Assembly: GCA_019739215.1 (NCBI GenBank)
Contig: JAHHDR010000033.1
Coordinates: 1-64,000, forward strand
Length of the DNA stretch: 64,000 nucleotides
Direction: 5' to 3'
Source of the DNA: Rhizobium sp.
Lineage (GTDB): Bacteria; Pseudomonadota; Alphaproteobacteria; Rhizobiales; Rhizobiaceae
This document shows, one piece after another, positions 9,868 to 22,203 of this stretch. Below the pieces are notes generated by a model. That model was given only the letters and a program-made list of their open reading frames with translations. It searched no databases and had not been told where the DNA came from. Made by a program: the position numbers and the translations under genes. Position 1 is the first letter of the stretch. Every line of letters starts with the position of its first letter.

Positions 9868-11388
9868 ATGACCGAATTCAATTCTGCAACGACTGGTTTT
9901 CGTCCGCTCCGGACAGCGCGTCGCGTTTTGCGCAATCGCGCCATACCGGTGATTGTCGCCGCGCTGTTCCTCTCCGGTTGCGAGACGTTGCTCGATACCT
10001 ATGAGCCGACGGTCGCGCCCTCCACCAAGCCCCAGATCGTCGACGAAGTCCAGAAGGATGACCCCCGCGCAGAACTCGGCGCTCGCGAGCATCCCCGAAT
10101 CGTCGCCTCCTATGGAGGCGAGTATCGCGACGTGAAGACCGAACAGTTGGTGGCGCGCATAACCGGCGCGCTGACGCTGGTCTCCGAAAATCCGAAGCAA
10201 TCCTACAGGATCACCATCCTCAACTCTCCCGCCATCAATGCCTTCGCGCTGCCCGGCGGCTATGTCTATGTGACGCGCGGCCTGCTGGCGCTGGCGACCG
10301 ACGCCTCGGAAGTCGCAGCCGTGCTCAGCCACGAAATGGCGCATGTGACCGCCAATCACGGCATCGAGCGGCAGCGCCAGGAAGAGCGGGCGGTGATCGA
10401 GACGCGCGTCGTGGCCGAAGTGCTGTCCTCGACGATAGACAGCAAGACGGCGATCGCGCGGCAGAAGCTCAAGCTGGCCGCCTTCTCCCGCAACCAGGAA
10501 CTCCAGGCCGACGTGATCGGCGTGCGCATGCTGGGCGAGGCCGGCTACGACCCCTATGCCGCAGCACGCTTCCTCGACGCGATGGGCGCCTATAGCCGTT
10601 TCAACGCCATCAACAACGATTCGGACCCCGGTCTCGACTTCCTCTCCAGCCACCCCACGACGCCGCAGCGCGTCGAGCTGGCCCGTCGCCACGCCCGGGC
10701 CTTCGGCATGGACGGGCAGGTCGGAGACAAGGGTACCGAATATTTCCTCAACGGCATCGACGGCATGCTCTACGGCGACAGCCCGCAGGAAGGCTATGTC
10801 CGTGGCCAGACCTTCCTGCACGGCAATCTCGCCATCCGCTTCGAGGTGCCCAACGCCTTCCGGATCGACAACAAGGCGGAAGCGGTGATGGCCACCGGCC
10901 CTGGCGACATCGCCGTCCGCTTCGATCTCGTCGACGATACGTCGGGCGGCAGCCTGACCGATTACATGGCCAGCGGCTGGGTGACCGGACTGAAGCCCGA
11001 GACGATCCGCTCCGGCTTCGTCAACGGAATGCAGGCGGCCACTGCCCGCGCATCTGCCGACAAGTGGGATTTCGATGTCACCATCGTGCGCAACGGCAAG
11101 AAGATCTATCGCTTCCTGACGGCCGTGCCGCTTGGGCATGAAGCCGACCTTCTCGCGACGGCGACGAAGTTGCGGACGACGTTCCGGCGCATGAGCCCCG
11201 GCGAGGCAGCGGCCCTCAAGCCGCTGCGCATCCGCGTGGTCACCGTGAAGGCGGGCGAGACGGTCCAGACAATGTCGGCGAGAATGCTCGGCACGGAGCG
11301 CAAGGCGGAGCTCTTCCGGCTTCTCAACGGCCTCCCAATCGGCGCGACGCTGACGACAGGCCAGCGCGTCAAGATCGTGGCCGAGTAA
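9868..11388 (+). CDS. M48-family metalloprotease lipoprotein with LysM-like tail
   Basis: Zinc metalloprotease of the BepA/M48 type, probably periplasmic and lipid-anchored. The N-terminus has a basic stretch, a hydrophobic helix and a lipobox (LSGC, about residues 35-38). The zinc motif HEMAH sits at 155-159, with the third ligand region QELQADVIGVRML near 210-220. The last ~55 residues (KPLRIRVVTVKAGETVQTMS to the end) resemble a LysM-like domain. It is 506 residues and monocistronic; 144 bp separate it from thiQ. The family handles outer-membrane protein quality control in other bacteria, and that role is inferred here. Confidence 0.88.
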   Translation: MTEFNSATTGFRPLRTARRVLRNRAIPVIVAALFLSGCETLLDTYEPTVAPSTKPQIVDEVQKDDPRAELGAREHPRIVASYGGEYRDVKTEQLVARITGALTLVSENPKQSYRITILNSPAINAFALPGGYVYVTRGLLALATDASEVAAVLSHEMAHVTANHGIERQRQEERAVIETRVVAEVLSSTIDSKTAIARQKLKLAAFSRNQELQADVIGVRMLGEAGYDPYAAARFLDAMGAYSRFNAINNDSDPGLDFLSSHPTTPQRVELARRHARAFGMDGQVGDKGTEYFLNGIDGMLYGDSPQEGYVRGQTFLHGNLAIRFEVPNAFRIDNKAEAVMATGPGDIAVRFDLVDDTSGGSLTDYMASGWVTGLKPETIRSGFVNGMQAATARASADKWDFDVTIVRNGKKIYRFLTAVPLGHEADLLATATKLRTTFRRMSPGEAAALKPLRIRVVTVKAGETVQTMSARMLGTERKAELFRLLNGLPIGATLTTGQRVKIVAE

Positions 11389-11462
11389 CCCCGCCGAGAA
11401 CTTCCGATAGCATGGTTGAAAGTGGCGGACGCCGACCCGGTCGGGCGACGTCCGCGCAGGTG

Positions 11463-13415
<1,953 letters not shown>

Positions 13416-13502
13416 GCAATCCTCCCATGGAAACGCGATATTTTCGCGCCTCTTAAGCCATTTTGTGCTATATGAATAGCAGCAACACCGATGATCGCAA
13501 TC

Positions 13503-13549
13503 CGACTTTGGTCAACATATCAAAGTCGAACAGCGAAGAATTGCAATTC
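13503..13549. promoter_or_regulatory. Two dyads in the acs/trcR divergent promoter region
   Basis: The arms CGACTTTG (13503-13510) and CAAAGTCG (13521-13528) form a perfect 8-bp inverted repeat around a 10-bp spacer. Ten bases later there is a 12-bp perfect palindrome, GAATTGCAATTC (13538-13549). Both lie between the divergent acs and trcR genes, where operators would be expected. No known binding consensus is claimed. Confidence 0.4.
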
Positions 13550-13657
13550 TGCGCGACACATCCGGTTATAGAGGCCGCCGATTTCCCGGACATCTGTGGT
13601 TGACCTACCCACGGCCCGCGGCCCCGGCGCGGACGATGACAGAAGGATCTGTCTCTC

Positions 13658-14359
13658 ATGGCTCAACAGCAGCTTGCTCATGCCCAAGGCGACCGCCGTC
13701 TGGCTGGTTGACAACACCGCGCTGTCCTTCGACCAGATCGCCCACGTTCTGCAAGCTGCATCCGCTCGAAGTCAAGGCGATCGCCGACGGCGAAGCCGCG
13801 CACGGGCATCAAGGGCCTCGACCCGATTTCGCGACCGGCCAGCTGTCCCGCGACGAGATCGCCCGCGCCGAAGCCGACCCGATCCGCAAGCTCAAGCTCG
13901 CCGAGCCCAAGGTCCGGGTGCCGGAATCCAAGCGCCAGTGGCCCGCGCTACACCCCGGTTTCCAAGCGCCAGGATCGCCCGAACGCCATTCTCTGGCTGG
14001 TCCGCAACCATCCGGAACTCAAGGATGCACAGATCTCGCGCCTCGTCGGCACCACCAAGTCGACGATCCAGCAGATCCGCGAACGCACCCACTGGAACTC
14101 CACCAACCTGACGCCGATGGATCCGGTGACGCTCGGCCTGTGCTCGCAGATCGACCTCGACCTCGAAGTCGAACGCGCCGCCAAGGGCCGGCCCTTCCAG
14201 ACGGTCGAGGAAACCGGTGCCAGCCTCGAGCCGGCCCGCGAGACCGAGCGCTTCCAGTCCGAGCCGGAAGAGAAGGAAATCGACGCCGACGCCGTCTTCG
14301 CCAAGCTCAAGTCGCTCACCGGCAACCGCCAGGACGACGAGGAAGAAGAGCGCTACTGA
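13658..14359 (+). pseudogene. trcR: Cell-cycle transcriptional regulator TrcR (DUF1013), frameshifted
   Basis: DUF1013/TrcR proteins are conserved alphaproteobacterial regulators. The start MAQQQL (13658) follows AGAAGG. Family segments read in shifting frames: LMPKATAVWLVDNTALSFDQ, KLHPLEVKAIADGEAAHG, GQLSRDEIARAEADPI, NAILWLVRNHPELKDAQISR, LVGTTKSTIQQIRERTHWNS, then MDPVTLGLCSQIDLDLEVER in the final frame to the stop at 14357-14359. Removing about six surplus bases gives one frame of roughly 231 codons, the normal size. The breaks therefore look technical, since this gene is nearly always intact in relatives. Confidence 0.8.
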
Positions 14360-14383
14360 TTTCGGGCAGAGATCCGGACATGA

Positions 14384-14415
14384 TGAAGGGCGGTCCTCAC
14401 GGGCCGCCCTTTTTG
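14384..14415 (+). terminator. Rho-independent terminator after trcR
   Basis: AAGGGCGG and CCGCCCTT pair around a TCCTCACGGG-type loop and are followed by a T-rich tract (TTTTTGCTTTT). It is 25 bp after the trcR stop and in the same orientation. Confidence 0.8.
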
Positions 14416-14524
14416 CTTTTGCTGTCCGTGAAGGCTGCCGTGCAGAGCCAATCTCACGGCCCTCAATCTCACGGGCTCCCATCTCGGAAAGCCGCCATCG
14501 ACGCGCACCGCCCAAGTCTGAGAC

Positions 14525-14550
14525 AGAAAAGCCGCCCGATGGGGCGGCTC
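14525..14550 (-). terminator. Rho-independent terminator after the DUF4167 gene
   Basis: On the minus strand GCCGCCCC-ATC-GGGCGGC is followed by TTTTCT, giving a terminator 24 bp beyond the DUF4167 stop. Between this and the trcR terminator the 11-mer CAATCTCACGG occurs twice, 15 bp apart (14449 and 14464). Confidence 0.7.
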
Positions 14551-14573
14551 TTCTGCATGCATGAAATCGCAGG

Positions 14574-15233
14574 CTACTCCGCGGGCTCTTCGACCGCTGC
14601 GGGCGCGTCGCTCGCGGCATCACCGCGCGGTTGGCGCGGCTGCCGGCGCGGACGTCCCGCATTGCTGCGGCGACGCGGCGTGCGCTCCTCCTGTGCATCG
14701 CCGGCGGCCGCGGCTTCCTGCTCAATCTGGACTTCCGCAGGGGTGTCTTCGAACACCGGCTGCGGTGTATTCTCGTCAATGGCCGGAGCGGCTGGCTGCG
14801 GGGCGGCAGCAGCCTTCTGCGGCTCGTTTTCGACGTCGGGCTGCTGGTAGTGGTGCTGCTGCTGATGCTGAGCCCCGTCGCCATCATCCTCGTCGCGCTC
14901 CGAACCGTCTGCGCGGTCGTCCCGCTGGAAACGCTCCTGGAACATGGCCTGCGCCGCCGCGATGATGCGGTTGTAATGCTCGGCATGCTGCAGATAGTTT
15001 TCCGCCATGACGCGGTCGCCGGAGCTCGTCGCGTCGCGGGCCAGCGCCATGTATTTTTCTGCGATATGCTGCGCCGTGCCGCGAATCTTCACATCCGGGC
15101 CCGAACTGTCATAGGTCCGCGTAAGGGGATTCTGACCCTTGCGCTGCTGCTGTTGGTTGTTGTTGTTGCTGTTCGGGTTTCCGCCGCCGCCGTTGCGTCC
15201 GCGGCCACGCTGCTTCTGCTGTCCAGGCCTCAT
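14574..15233 (-). CDS. DUF4167 domain protein
   Basis: Rhizobial protein of unknown function, 219 residues from the ATG at 15233. The N-terminal 30 residues are low complexity (RGRGRN, runs of Gly, Asn, Gln), as in RNA-binding tails. The DUF4167 core covers about residues 35-90 (DVKIRGTAQHIAEKYMALAR, ENYLQHAEHYNRIIAAAQA). The rest is Gln/His-rich, then Pro/Ala/Glu-rich, and ends with a basic patch (RTPRRRSNAGRPRRQPRQ). It follows prmC at 317 bp in the same direction. The basic low-complexity tails suggest nucleic-acid contact, which is inference. Confidence 0.85.
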   Translation of the reverse strand: MRPGQQKQRGRGRNGGGGNPNSNNNNQQQQRKGQNPLTRTYDSSGPDVKIRGTAQHIAEKYMALARDATSSGDRVMAENYLQHAEHYNRIIAAAQAMFQERFQRDDRADGSERDEDDGDGAQHQQQHHYQQPDVENEPQKAAAAPQPAAPAIDENTPQPVFEDTPAEVQIEQEAAAAGDAQEERTPRRRSNAGRPRRQPRQPRGDAASDAPAAVEEPAE

Positions 15234-15550
15234 CAATCACTCACCTGAGATTATCCGGCTTTCCATGCTGGCGCCGGCACATGCCGGCAAGGCTTTGGCC
15301 ACGCCAAAACCCGGCAGGAATGTCACCGGACGCCGCTGATCCCGGAATATAATCCAAAAATCCAGAGTCCCGCACCAGGGCCGCTCATACCGGCAAATTG
15401 TTTTGAGGTACCCCAAAGCCCGGCAATCCATGTCATAGTCGTTCTAGGGATGCCGCCCGGTGCTTGGCTGGAACCTAGAACGCTTCGCCCTTGATTCCAA
15501 GCCCTTTCTTGCAGTCGCACAAGAAAAAAGCGTCTTTTGGGCGAAAACGG
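15234..15550. other. Intergenic region between prmC and the DUF4167 gene
   Basis: No gene supported. A small perfect hairpin GCCGGC-ACAT-GCCGGC is at 15273-15288, about 40 bp upstream of the DUF4167 start, and the DUF4167 promoter must lie in this region. Open frames here are shadows. Confidence 0.5.
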
Positions 15551-16405
15551 TCAGCACACTGCCCGGAATACCTGCGCCCGATCGTGGCCGGCGAGGTCCG
15601 CCCGCGCGGCAACCTCCTGAAAACCGGCCGATTCGAAAACCGCGCGCACGGTTGCTTTCTGGTCATATCCGGTCTCGACCGCAACCAGTCCGGACGGGTT
15701 GAGGAATCGACCTGCGTCCCTGGCGATCACCCGATAGGCATCGAGGCCATCGGTTCCGCCGTCGAGCGCCAGCAGCGGATCATGCTCCCGCACTTCGCGG
15801 TCCAGTGTCGGGACGATGTCGGACCTTATGTAGGGCGGGTTGGAGACGATCACGTCATAGAGGCCCGACACGGCCTCGAACCAGTTGCTCCGGGTCGTCC
15901 CGAAACGGTCCGACAAGCCGTTGAGCGCCGCATTGTCCTTCGCCGTGTCGAGCGCACCCTGTGCGAGGTCCGTGCCTGTGCCTTGCGCCAGCGGCAGGTT
16001 CGCGAGCAGGGCGAGACAGATCGCGCCCGTCCCCGTCCCGAGATCGAGGATCTCGAGCAGCTCGTTCCTCCGCTCACTGACGAGATCGAGCACCAGGTCG
16101 ACCAGCACTTCCGTGTCCGGTCGCGGCTCCAGCGTGTCTCTGGAGAGCCTGAGTTCGATGCCGTGGAAGCCGCGGCGGCCAAGAATGCGGTAGGGCGGCT
16201 CGCCAGCCACGCGGCGGTCTGTGGCGTGAAAAATACGGACCTCGTCTTCCGGCGCCACGCGATCTTCTCCGCGGGTGATCAGATCGGTTCGGCCGAGGTC
16301 GAGCAGCCCGCCCACGAGAATCCGGGCCTCTGCCATCGGGTCCTCCACGCCCGCGCCCGCGAGGCGGCTTCGGACAAGCGCCAGCATCTCCTTGAGCGTG
16401 GTCAT
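15551..16405 (-). CDS. prmC: Release-factor glutamine methyltransferase PrmC
   Basis: SAM-dependent N5-methyltransferase that modifies the GGQ glutamine of class I release factors. The 284-residue protein has the N-terminal helical domain (~1-85), the SAM motif [20 protein letters not shown] (~118-137) and the catalytic NPPY (in [13 protein letters not shown], ~187). It overlaps its substrate gene prfA by 4 bp (ATGA), the classic arrangement. Confidence 0.95.
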   Translation of the reverse strand: MTTLKEMLALVRSRLAGAGVEDPMAEARILVGGLLDLGRTDLITRGEDRVAPEDEVRIFHATDRRVAGEPPYRILGRRGFHGIELRLSRDTLEPRPDTEVLVDLVLDLVSERRNELLEILDLGTGTGAICLALLANLPLAQGTGTDLAQGALDTAKDNAALNGLSDRFGTTRSNWFEAVSGLYDVIVSNPPYIRSDIVPTLDREVREHDPLLALDGGTDGLDAYRVIARDAGRFLNPSGLVAVETGYDQKATVRAVFESAGFQEVAARADLAGHDRAQVFRAVC

Positions 16406-17481
16406 CCGTTTGCGCCCAGCCGCGCCAGTTCCGCGGCCTGATGGTCCGCGATCAGGGCGTCGACGACCTCGCCCATGTCGCCTTCGATGATTCGGTCGAG
16501 CGAATAGAGCGTCAGGTTGATGCGGTGGTCGGTGAGACGGCCCTGCGGGAAGTTGTAGGTCCGGATGCGTTCCGATCGGTCGCCCGATCCGACCTGGCTC
16601 TTGCGGTCGGCGGAGCGGGCGCTGTCGGCCTTCTGCCTCTCCATGTCGTAGAGCCGCGAACGCAGCACGGCCATCGCCTTGGCACGGTTCTGGTGCTGGC
16701 TCTTCTCCGAACTCGTCACCACGACACCTGTCGGCAGGTGGGTGATGCGGACGGCCGAGTCGGTGGTGTTGACATGCTGTCCGCCGGCGCCGGACGAGCG
16801 CATGGTGTCGATGCGGATGTCTTCGGCGCGGACTTCGATATCGATGTCCTCCGCCTGCGGCAGCACGGCGACGGTTGCGGCGGACGTGTGGATCCGCCCC
16901 TGCGACTCGGTCGCCGGCACGCGCTGAACCCGGTGGACGCCCGATTCGAACTTGAGCTTGGAGAACACACCGCGACCCGAGATCTCGGCGATGATTTCCT
17001 TGTAGCCCCCGGCCTCGCCTTCGCTTTCCGAGACGACATCGACCTTCCAGCCATTGGCAGCGGCATAGCGCTCGTACATCCGGAAGAGATCGCCCGCGAA
17101 CAGCGCCGCCTCGTTGCCGCCGGTGCCGGCGCGGATTTCCAGGATCGCGCTCTTCTCGTCGGCGGCGTCCTTGGGCAACAGCGCGATCAGCAGTTCGCGC
17201 TCGAGGCCTTCGATCTTCTCTTCGAGGTCGGGAAGTTCGAGGCCCGCCAGCTCGCGCATCTCGCGATCGGTACCGGAATCGTTGAGCAGCGCCCTCAGCC
17301 CGGCCAGTTCGTCCTTCGCCCTGAGGTAGTTCGAAATCCTGGCGACGACGGGCTGCAGTTCGGCATATTCGGCCGCGAGCTTCACATAGACGTCGGCGGG
17401 CGGGCCTTCCGACATGCGCGCCTCGACTTCCGCCAGACGGCGTTCGAGCTCCTGCATCTTTTCAAGGGGCAGCTGGGCCAC
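16402..17481 (-). CDS. prfA: Peptide chain release factor 1
   Basis: RF1 terminates translation at UAA/UAG. The 359-residue protein shows the GGQ motif in [18 protein letters not shown] (near residue 233) and the conserved [14 protein letters not shown] just before it. It is 16 bp downstream of ptsP and overlaps prmC, forming a ptsP-prfA-prmC unit. Confidence 0.96.
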   Translation of the reverse strand: MAQLPLEKMQELERRLAEVEARMSEGPPADVYVKLAAEYAELQPVVARISNYLRAKDELAGLRALLNDSGTDREMRELAGLELPDLEEKIEGLERELLIALLPKDAADEKSAILEIRAGTGGNEAALFAGDLFRMYERYAAANGWKVDVVSESEGEAGGYKEIIAEISGRGVFSKLKFESGVHRVQRVPATESQGRIHTSAATVAVLPQAEDIDIEVRAEDIRIDTMRSSGAGGQHVNTTDSAVRITHLPTGVVVTSSEKSQHQNRAKAMAVLRSRLYDMERQKADSARSADRKSQVGSGDRSERIRTYNFPQGRLTDHRINLTLYSLDRIIEGDMGEVVDALIADHQAAELARLGANG

Positions 17482-17497
17482 GGCGGTCTCTGTCTTG

Positions 17498-19775
17498 CTA
17501 GAGCGGAATATTGTGGGTTTCCGCGAAGCGCTTCAGCACTTCGCGCATCGGCAGGCCGTTGGCGGGCCGATCGAGCGCCTCGTTCATGACCAGCGCCAGG
17601 GCATCGACATCGAGGCCGAGCAGCATCGCCTTGATCGGTCCGATCGAGGCCGGCGACATCGAGACCGAGCGGAATCCTAGGCCGAGCAGGGCCATGGCCG
17701 ACAGCGGGCGGCCCGCCATTTCACCGCACAGCGTGACGGGCGTGTTGTTGCGCGCGCCCGCACGGATGATGTCGCGCAGCAGGCGCAGGAACGGACGGCC
17801 GAGAATGTCGAAGCGCTCGGCGACCTGCGGATTGCCGCGGTCGACGGCCATGGTGAACTGGAACAGGTCATTGGACCCGACGGAGACGAAGTCGGCCTCC
17901 GCCATCAGTTCATCGAGCTGCCACATCAGTGCCGGGACCTCCAGCATCGCTCCGTATTGCAGCTTCTTCGGCAGCGCATGGCCGAATTTGGAGAGGTGCT
18001 GGACCTCCTTCTGCAGCAGCGCTCGCGCCTGCTTGAGCTCATCGACCTCCGTCACCATCGGGATCATGACCTTGAGCTCGCCGCCCGCCGCGGCCTTGCA
18101 GCAGCGGCGCGAAGCTGGGTCCGCAGCAGGCCCGGCCGGTCGAGCGCGAGACGGATCGCTCGCCAGCCGAGCGCCGGGTTCTCTTCCTTCGCCGCCTGGA
18201 AATAGGGCACGACCTTGTCCGAACCGATGTCGAGCGTGCGGAAAGTCACGGGGCGGCCGCCGGTCTGCTTGATCACGCTGCGGTAGAAGGCCTCCTGCTC
18301 CTCGCCTTTCGGCATGGTGGAGGCGATCATGAACTGCAGTTCCGTGCGAAACAGCCCGATACCCTCTGCGCCCGATTCGACGAGTTGCGGCAGATCGACC
18401 AGCAGGCCGGCATTCATGTTGAGGCTGATCCTTTTGCCGTCGCGCGTCATCGGCTCGACGGCGCGCAACGCCCGGAACTGCTCCTGGCGGCGGGCGCGGA
18501 AGCGGGCCTTCTCCTCGTAGGCGCGCTGCACGTCCTGCGCGGGCCGCAGGTGTACCTTGCCGTCCTCGCCGTCGATGATGACGGCATCGCCCTTTTCGGT
18601 CAGCGCCGTCACGCCGTCGGCCTTGCCGACGACGGAATGCCCATGGCGCGGGCGACGATCACGACATGGCTGGTGACCGCGCCTTCTTCGAGCACCAGTC
18701 CGCGAAGGTTGGCGCGCGGATAGTCGAGCAGTTCGGCCGCGCCCATCGCGCGGGCCACGACGATGGCGTCATTCGGGAAAGCATCGGCCGCGGCATGCGC
18801 GCCATAGCCGGCAAGCTGGCGCAGCAGCCGGTTGGCGAGATCGTCGAAGTCGTGCATGCGTTCGCGGAGATAGGGATCCGTCAGCCGCATCATCCGCGCA
18901 CGGGTCTCGCTTTGCACGCGCTCGACGGCGGCCTCGGCGGTCAGGCCGTTGCGGATCGCTTCCTCGAGCTTGCGCACCCAGCCGCGGTCATGCGCGAACA
19001 TGCGGTAGGCCTCGAGCACCGCGCGATGCTCGCCCTCCATCGACACTTCGCGCCGCGACAGCATGTCGTCGAGCTGGATCCGCGCAGCGAGCCCAGCGCA
19101 TCCGACAGCCGGCTGATCTCGAGTGTCGACGTCGTCGTTGAGCAGGTTGGTGACGACCACGCGCGGGTCGTGCAGCACGACATGCCAAGGCCGACACCAT
19201 CGGCATAGGCTCGCCGTCGATAGTAACGGGCCGCGTGAGGTCGAGTTCCTGGCCGGGCTGGGTGAGCTTCTTGAGCTCGCCGCTCGCGACCATTTCCGCG
19301 AGCACCATGGAGCGGTGTTCGAGCGCCTCGACCTCGTCCTCGCCGAGTAATGCCGCTGGGCCGGTTCTGGACGACAAGAACGCCGAGCGTCCGGCCGGCG
19401 CGCAGGATCGGCACGCCGAGGAAGGAGTGGATAGAGTTCTTCCCCGGTTTCGGGCAGATAGGCGAAGGCCGGATGCGCTCTGGCGCATCGGAGAGATTGA
19501 GCGGCTGGGCAGCGGCGGCGATCGTGCCGACGAGACCCTCTCCCATCTTCAGCTGTGCGTAGGTGGACCGATTCCTTGTTGAGGCCTTCGGTCGCGTAGA
19601 GCTCGAGCACGCCGTCGGCGCGCAGCACATAGACCGAGCAGACTTCCGCAACCATGTTGCGGGCAATCTGCATGACGATCCGGTCCAGGCGTTCCTGCGG
19701 CTCGAGCGGCTCGGCGGTGAGTTCCCTCAGCCGCCGAAGCAGGATGCGCGGGCCGGCTGCTAGGTCCCTGATCAC
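17498..19775 (-). pseudogene. ptsP: PEP-protein phosphotransferase PtsP (EI-Ntr), frameshifted
   Basis: PtsP starts the nitrogen phosphotransfer chain (EI-Ntr to NPr to EIIA-Ntr). Visible in order: the N-terminal GAF domain (LRRLRELTAEPLEPQERLDR, VCSVYVLRADGVLELYATEG), an EI N-terminal region (QPGQELDLTRPVTIDGEPMP), the phospho-histidine segment LEEGAVTSHVVIVARAMG, the TIM barrel (GAEGIGLFRTELQFMIAS, PVTFRTLDIGSDK), and the C-terminal part with the catalytic Cys in TLCGEMAGRPL to the stop at 17498. Start is a GTG at 19775. Frames change at about 19470, 19340, 19150-19090, 18620 and 18085. Every domain is otherwise conserved, so insertion errors are likely. Confidence 0.85.
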
Positions 19776-19867
19776 CTGGACGCTCTCCTACTCTCGGTTT
19801 CCGTTACGGAGAGCCGGCGCCACAGATCGAATCACATCCCCTGATAGCCGAGCCCTCCTGGCAGTAT

Positions 19868-21142
19868 CTACTTCTTATCCAGTCCGTAGGCCGAATGCAA
19901 AGTGCGAACGGCGAGTTCTCCATAGGCGCCGTCGATCAAGATTGAAATCTTGATTTCAGACGTCGTGATCGCCTTGATGTTGATGCCCTTGCCGGCCAGC
20001 GCCGCGAAGGCCTGGGCGGCGACGCCGGCGTGGCTGCGCATGCCGATGCCGATGACCGAAACCTTGACCAGGCCGGCTTCGGACTGGATCACGTCGAAGC
20101 CGACATTTTCCTTCTCGCGGCCGAGCACGGCAAGCGCCTTGTCGAGATCGCCGGTCGGCACCGTGAAGGTCATGTCGGTGCGCGAGCCGTCTTCCGAAAT
20201 GTTCTGCACGATCATGTCGACATTGATATGCGCCTCGGCAAGCGGGCCGAAGATCGCAGCCGAAACGCCCGGCCTGTCGGCGAGGCGGCGCAGCGAGATC
20301 TGGGCTTCATCCTTGGCAAAGGCAATGCCGGTTACGACTTCCTGTTCCACGACTTCTTCCTCATCACAAATCAGCGTACCGGGGGGATTGTCGAAATCAC
20401 CCATGCCCGGCGCATCGGGATCCTCGAATGACGAGCGCACGAAGGTGCGGACCTTGAACACCATGGCGAGTTCGACGGACCTGACCTGCAGGACCTTGGA
20501 TCCGAGCGAGGCCATTTCCAGCATTTCCTCGAAGGCGACCTTCTTGAGCCGGCGCGCCTTGGGCTCGATGCGCGGATCGGTCGTATAGACGCCGTCAACA
20601 TCGGTGTAGATATCGCAGCGATCGGCCTTCAGCGCCGCGGCGAGCGCCACGGCCGACGTGTCCGAGCCGCCACGGCCGAGTGTCGCGATGCGGTTGTCCG
20701 GGCCGATGCCCTGGAAACCGGCGACCACCGCCACCTGGCCCTCGCCCATGCGGCGGATGATCTCCGCGCCCTCGATTTCCATGATGCGGGCCGCACCATG
20801 AGTGCTGTCGGTCCGGATCGGGATCTGCCAGCCCTGCCAGGAGCGGGCGTTGATGCCCATCGATTGCAACGCGATGGCAAGCAGGCCCGACGTGACCTGT
20901 TCACCCGAAGCCACGATCGCATCATATTCGCGGGCGTCGTAAAACGGTGTATCGGCGCCGGTCGCCTTCGGCATCCCCTGCACCCAGCCGACAAGCTCGT
21001 TGGTCTTGCCCGACATGGCGGACACGACGACGGCAACCTCGTGGCCAGCCTCGACCTCGCGTTTGACGTGGCGGGCAACGTTATGAATCCGGTCGAGATC
21101 CGCGACGGAGGTTCCGCCGAACTTCATTACGATACGTGCCAT
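19868..21142 (-). CDS. lysC: Aspartate kinase
   Basis: Aspartokinase phosphorylates aspartate at the entry to lysine, threonine and methionine synthesis. I start it at 21142 (MARIVMKFGGTSVADLDRI) because the family begins there and AGGG precedes it; a longer frame to 21190 exists. The kinase domain holds VVVSAMSGKTNELVGW and GRGGSDTSAVALAAALKADR (~155-175). Two ACT domains follow (~265-420), with ISEDGSRTDMTFTV and VSVIGIGMRSHAGVAAQAF. It has 424 residues. It lies 92 bp upstream of ptsP in the same direction, as in other Rhizobiaceae. Confidence 0.96.
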   Translation of the reverse strand: MARIVMKFGGTSVADLDRIHNVARHVKREVEAGHEVAVVVSAMSGKTNELVGWVQGMPKATGADTPFYDAREYDAIVASGEQVTSGLLAIALQSMGINARSWQGWQIPIRTDSTHGAARIMEIEGAEIIRRMGEGQVAVVAGFQGIGPDNRIATLGRGGSDTSAVALAAALKADRCDIYTDVDGVYTTDPRIEPKARRLKKVAFEEMLEMASLGSKVLQVRSVELAMVFKVRTFVRSSFEDPDAPGMGDFDNPPGTLICDEEEVVEQEVVTGIAFAKDEAQISLRRLADRPGVSAAIFGPLAEAHINVDMIVQNISEDGSRTDMTFTVPTGDLDKALAVLGREKENVGFDVIQSEAGLVKVSVIGIGMRSHAGVAAQAFAALAGKGINIKAITTSEIKISILIDGAYGELAVRTLHSAYGLDKK

Positions 21143-21755
21143 GCCCTTTTCGCTTCCGGTCCCCGGCGCGGCCTTGGGTCGGCCGCGCATCCTGCACTAT
21201 CCCCGGTCGTCCGCGGATTTCGGCGGTCTCTTATCGGAAGCAGTCGGGAGATTCAATGGCTGTAAGCTGGAGACCGGTATTGTGTCGCGAACCGCGGCAG
21301 GTCGTGCAGGATCAATCTGAAATGGAATGTGTGAAATGCGGCATGCGCTGGAACGGATCAAATGCCTGGACTTGATCGGCCGCAACGAGACCGGCAATGG
21401 CCACGACGAGCCCGATGACATATATCCGCATTCAAATGACCCATATGCTCGAACTGCACCTGATATGGACGGGGAACGGAATAGACGGGCTTATTATTCG
21501 GCACGCAGAGATGTGCATCGGTCTTTCAACGGCGGATAGGGAGAATGATCATTTTATGTTGAAGTCAAAGACGCTGCGCGCGCGCGCCAGCCAGGCTCGA
21601 AGATCGGCTTTGGCCGTGATGAATTCGCGACGCCCGGGATCGAGCGCAATCCGGAATTGGGAACAAATCTTCTGGGACACCGGCTCGTGGGTGACAGGGC
21701 CAGCGCCCTGATCAGCTCAGATATCGACGACGATGATTATTACACGCCCGGCGCC
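21143..21755. other. Intergenic region without a supported gene
   Basis: About 610 bp between lysC and the DUF1127 gene terminator. It holds the lysC promoter. The longest frame (21397-21711, plus strand, 104 codons) shows no recognisable family or convincing ribosome site and is not called. The local base composition is more AT-rich than the neighbouring genes. Confidence 0.5.
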
Positions 21756-21796
21756 AATGAAAAAGCCTGCCGCGGGAGGAGGTGCGGCAGGCTTCA
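21756..21796 (-). terminator. Rho-independent terminator of the DUF1127 gene
   Basis: On the minus strand AAGCCTGCCGC pairs with GCGGCAGGCTT around an 8-10 base loop and is followed by TTTTT. It lies about 95 bp beyond the DUF1127 stop. Confidence 0.8.
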
Positions 21797-21891
21797 TGAA
21801 ATGGAATAGCGACCAGGGGGAGGAGTATCGCTATTCCGACGAACGACCCTTCTGGGAGGAGGAGTGGGCCGTCCGAAACTTTGAATTCGCG

Positions 21892-22035
21892 TTAGAGCAC
21901 GGAAGCCTTGGCGATGCGGCGGATGTCCGCGCGGGCAATGCCGAGGTCCTGCAATTCCCGGCTCGACATGCGGCCGAGTTCGGTCATGGTCTGGCGAAAC
22001 TTGACCCAGTTCGTGAAGGTGCGTGCAACGTTCAT
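21892..22035 (-). CDS. DUF1127 mini-protein, 47 residues
   Basis: Too short for most gene finders but clear: ATG at 22035 behind AAAGGGGAC, stop at 21892-21894. The product starts MNVARTFTNWVKFRQTMTEL and continues SSRELQDLGIARADIRRIAK, the Arg-rich YjiS-like DUF1127 domain. Rhizobial relatives of this size are linked to phosphate and carbon regulation and to RNA turnover in the literature; the role here is inference. It has its own terminator and about 170 bp of upstream sequence. Confidence 0.9.
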   Translation of the reverse strand: MNVARTFTNWVKFRQTMTELGRMSSRELQDLGIARADIRRIAKASVL

Positions 22036-22203
22036 GATAGTCCCCTTTCGAGAGGAATGTGACGCTAGCAACCGCTTGTTCAGTCCCGGCGTCGTTTCGA
22101 TAAGGCTGATATAGACTGTGGTAGCCTCCCGGAAAATGGATAAGGCGTCACCTCAGGTATGCGCTCATTGCATATCGACTAAAATGTGCCAAGGCCGCTC
22201 AAT

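Noticed and set aside
14449..14474. CAATCTCACGG direct repeat between two convergent terminators
   Set aside because: Only two short copies in non-coding DNA between terminators; no function inferred.
21397..21711. 104-codon plus-strand frame between lysC and the DUF1127 gene
   Set aside because: No recognisable family, no convincing ribosome site, and poor codon use; left as intergenic.
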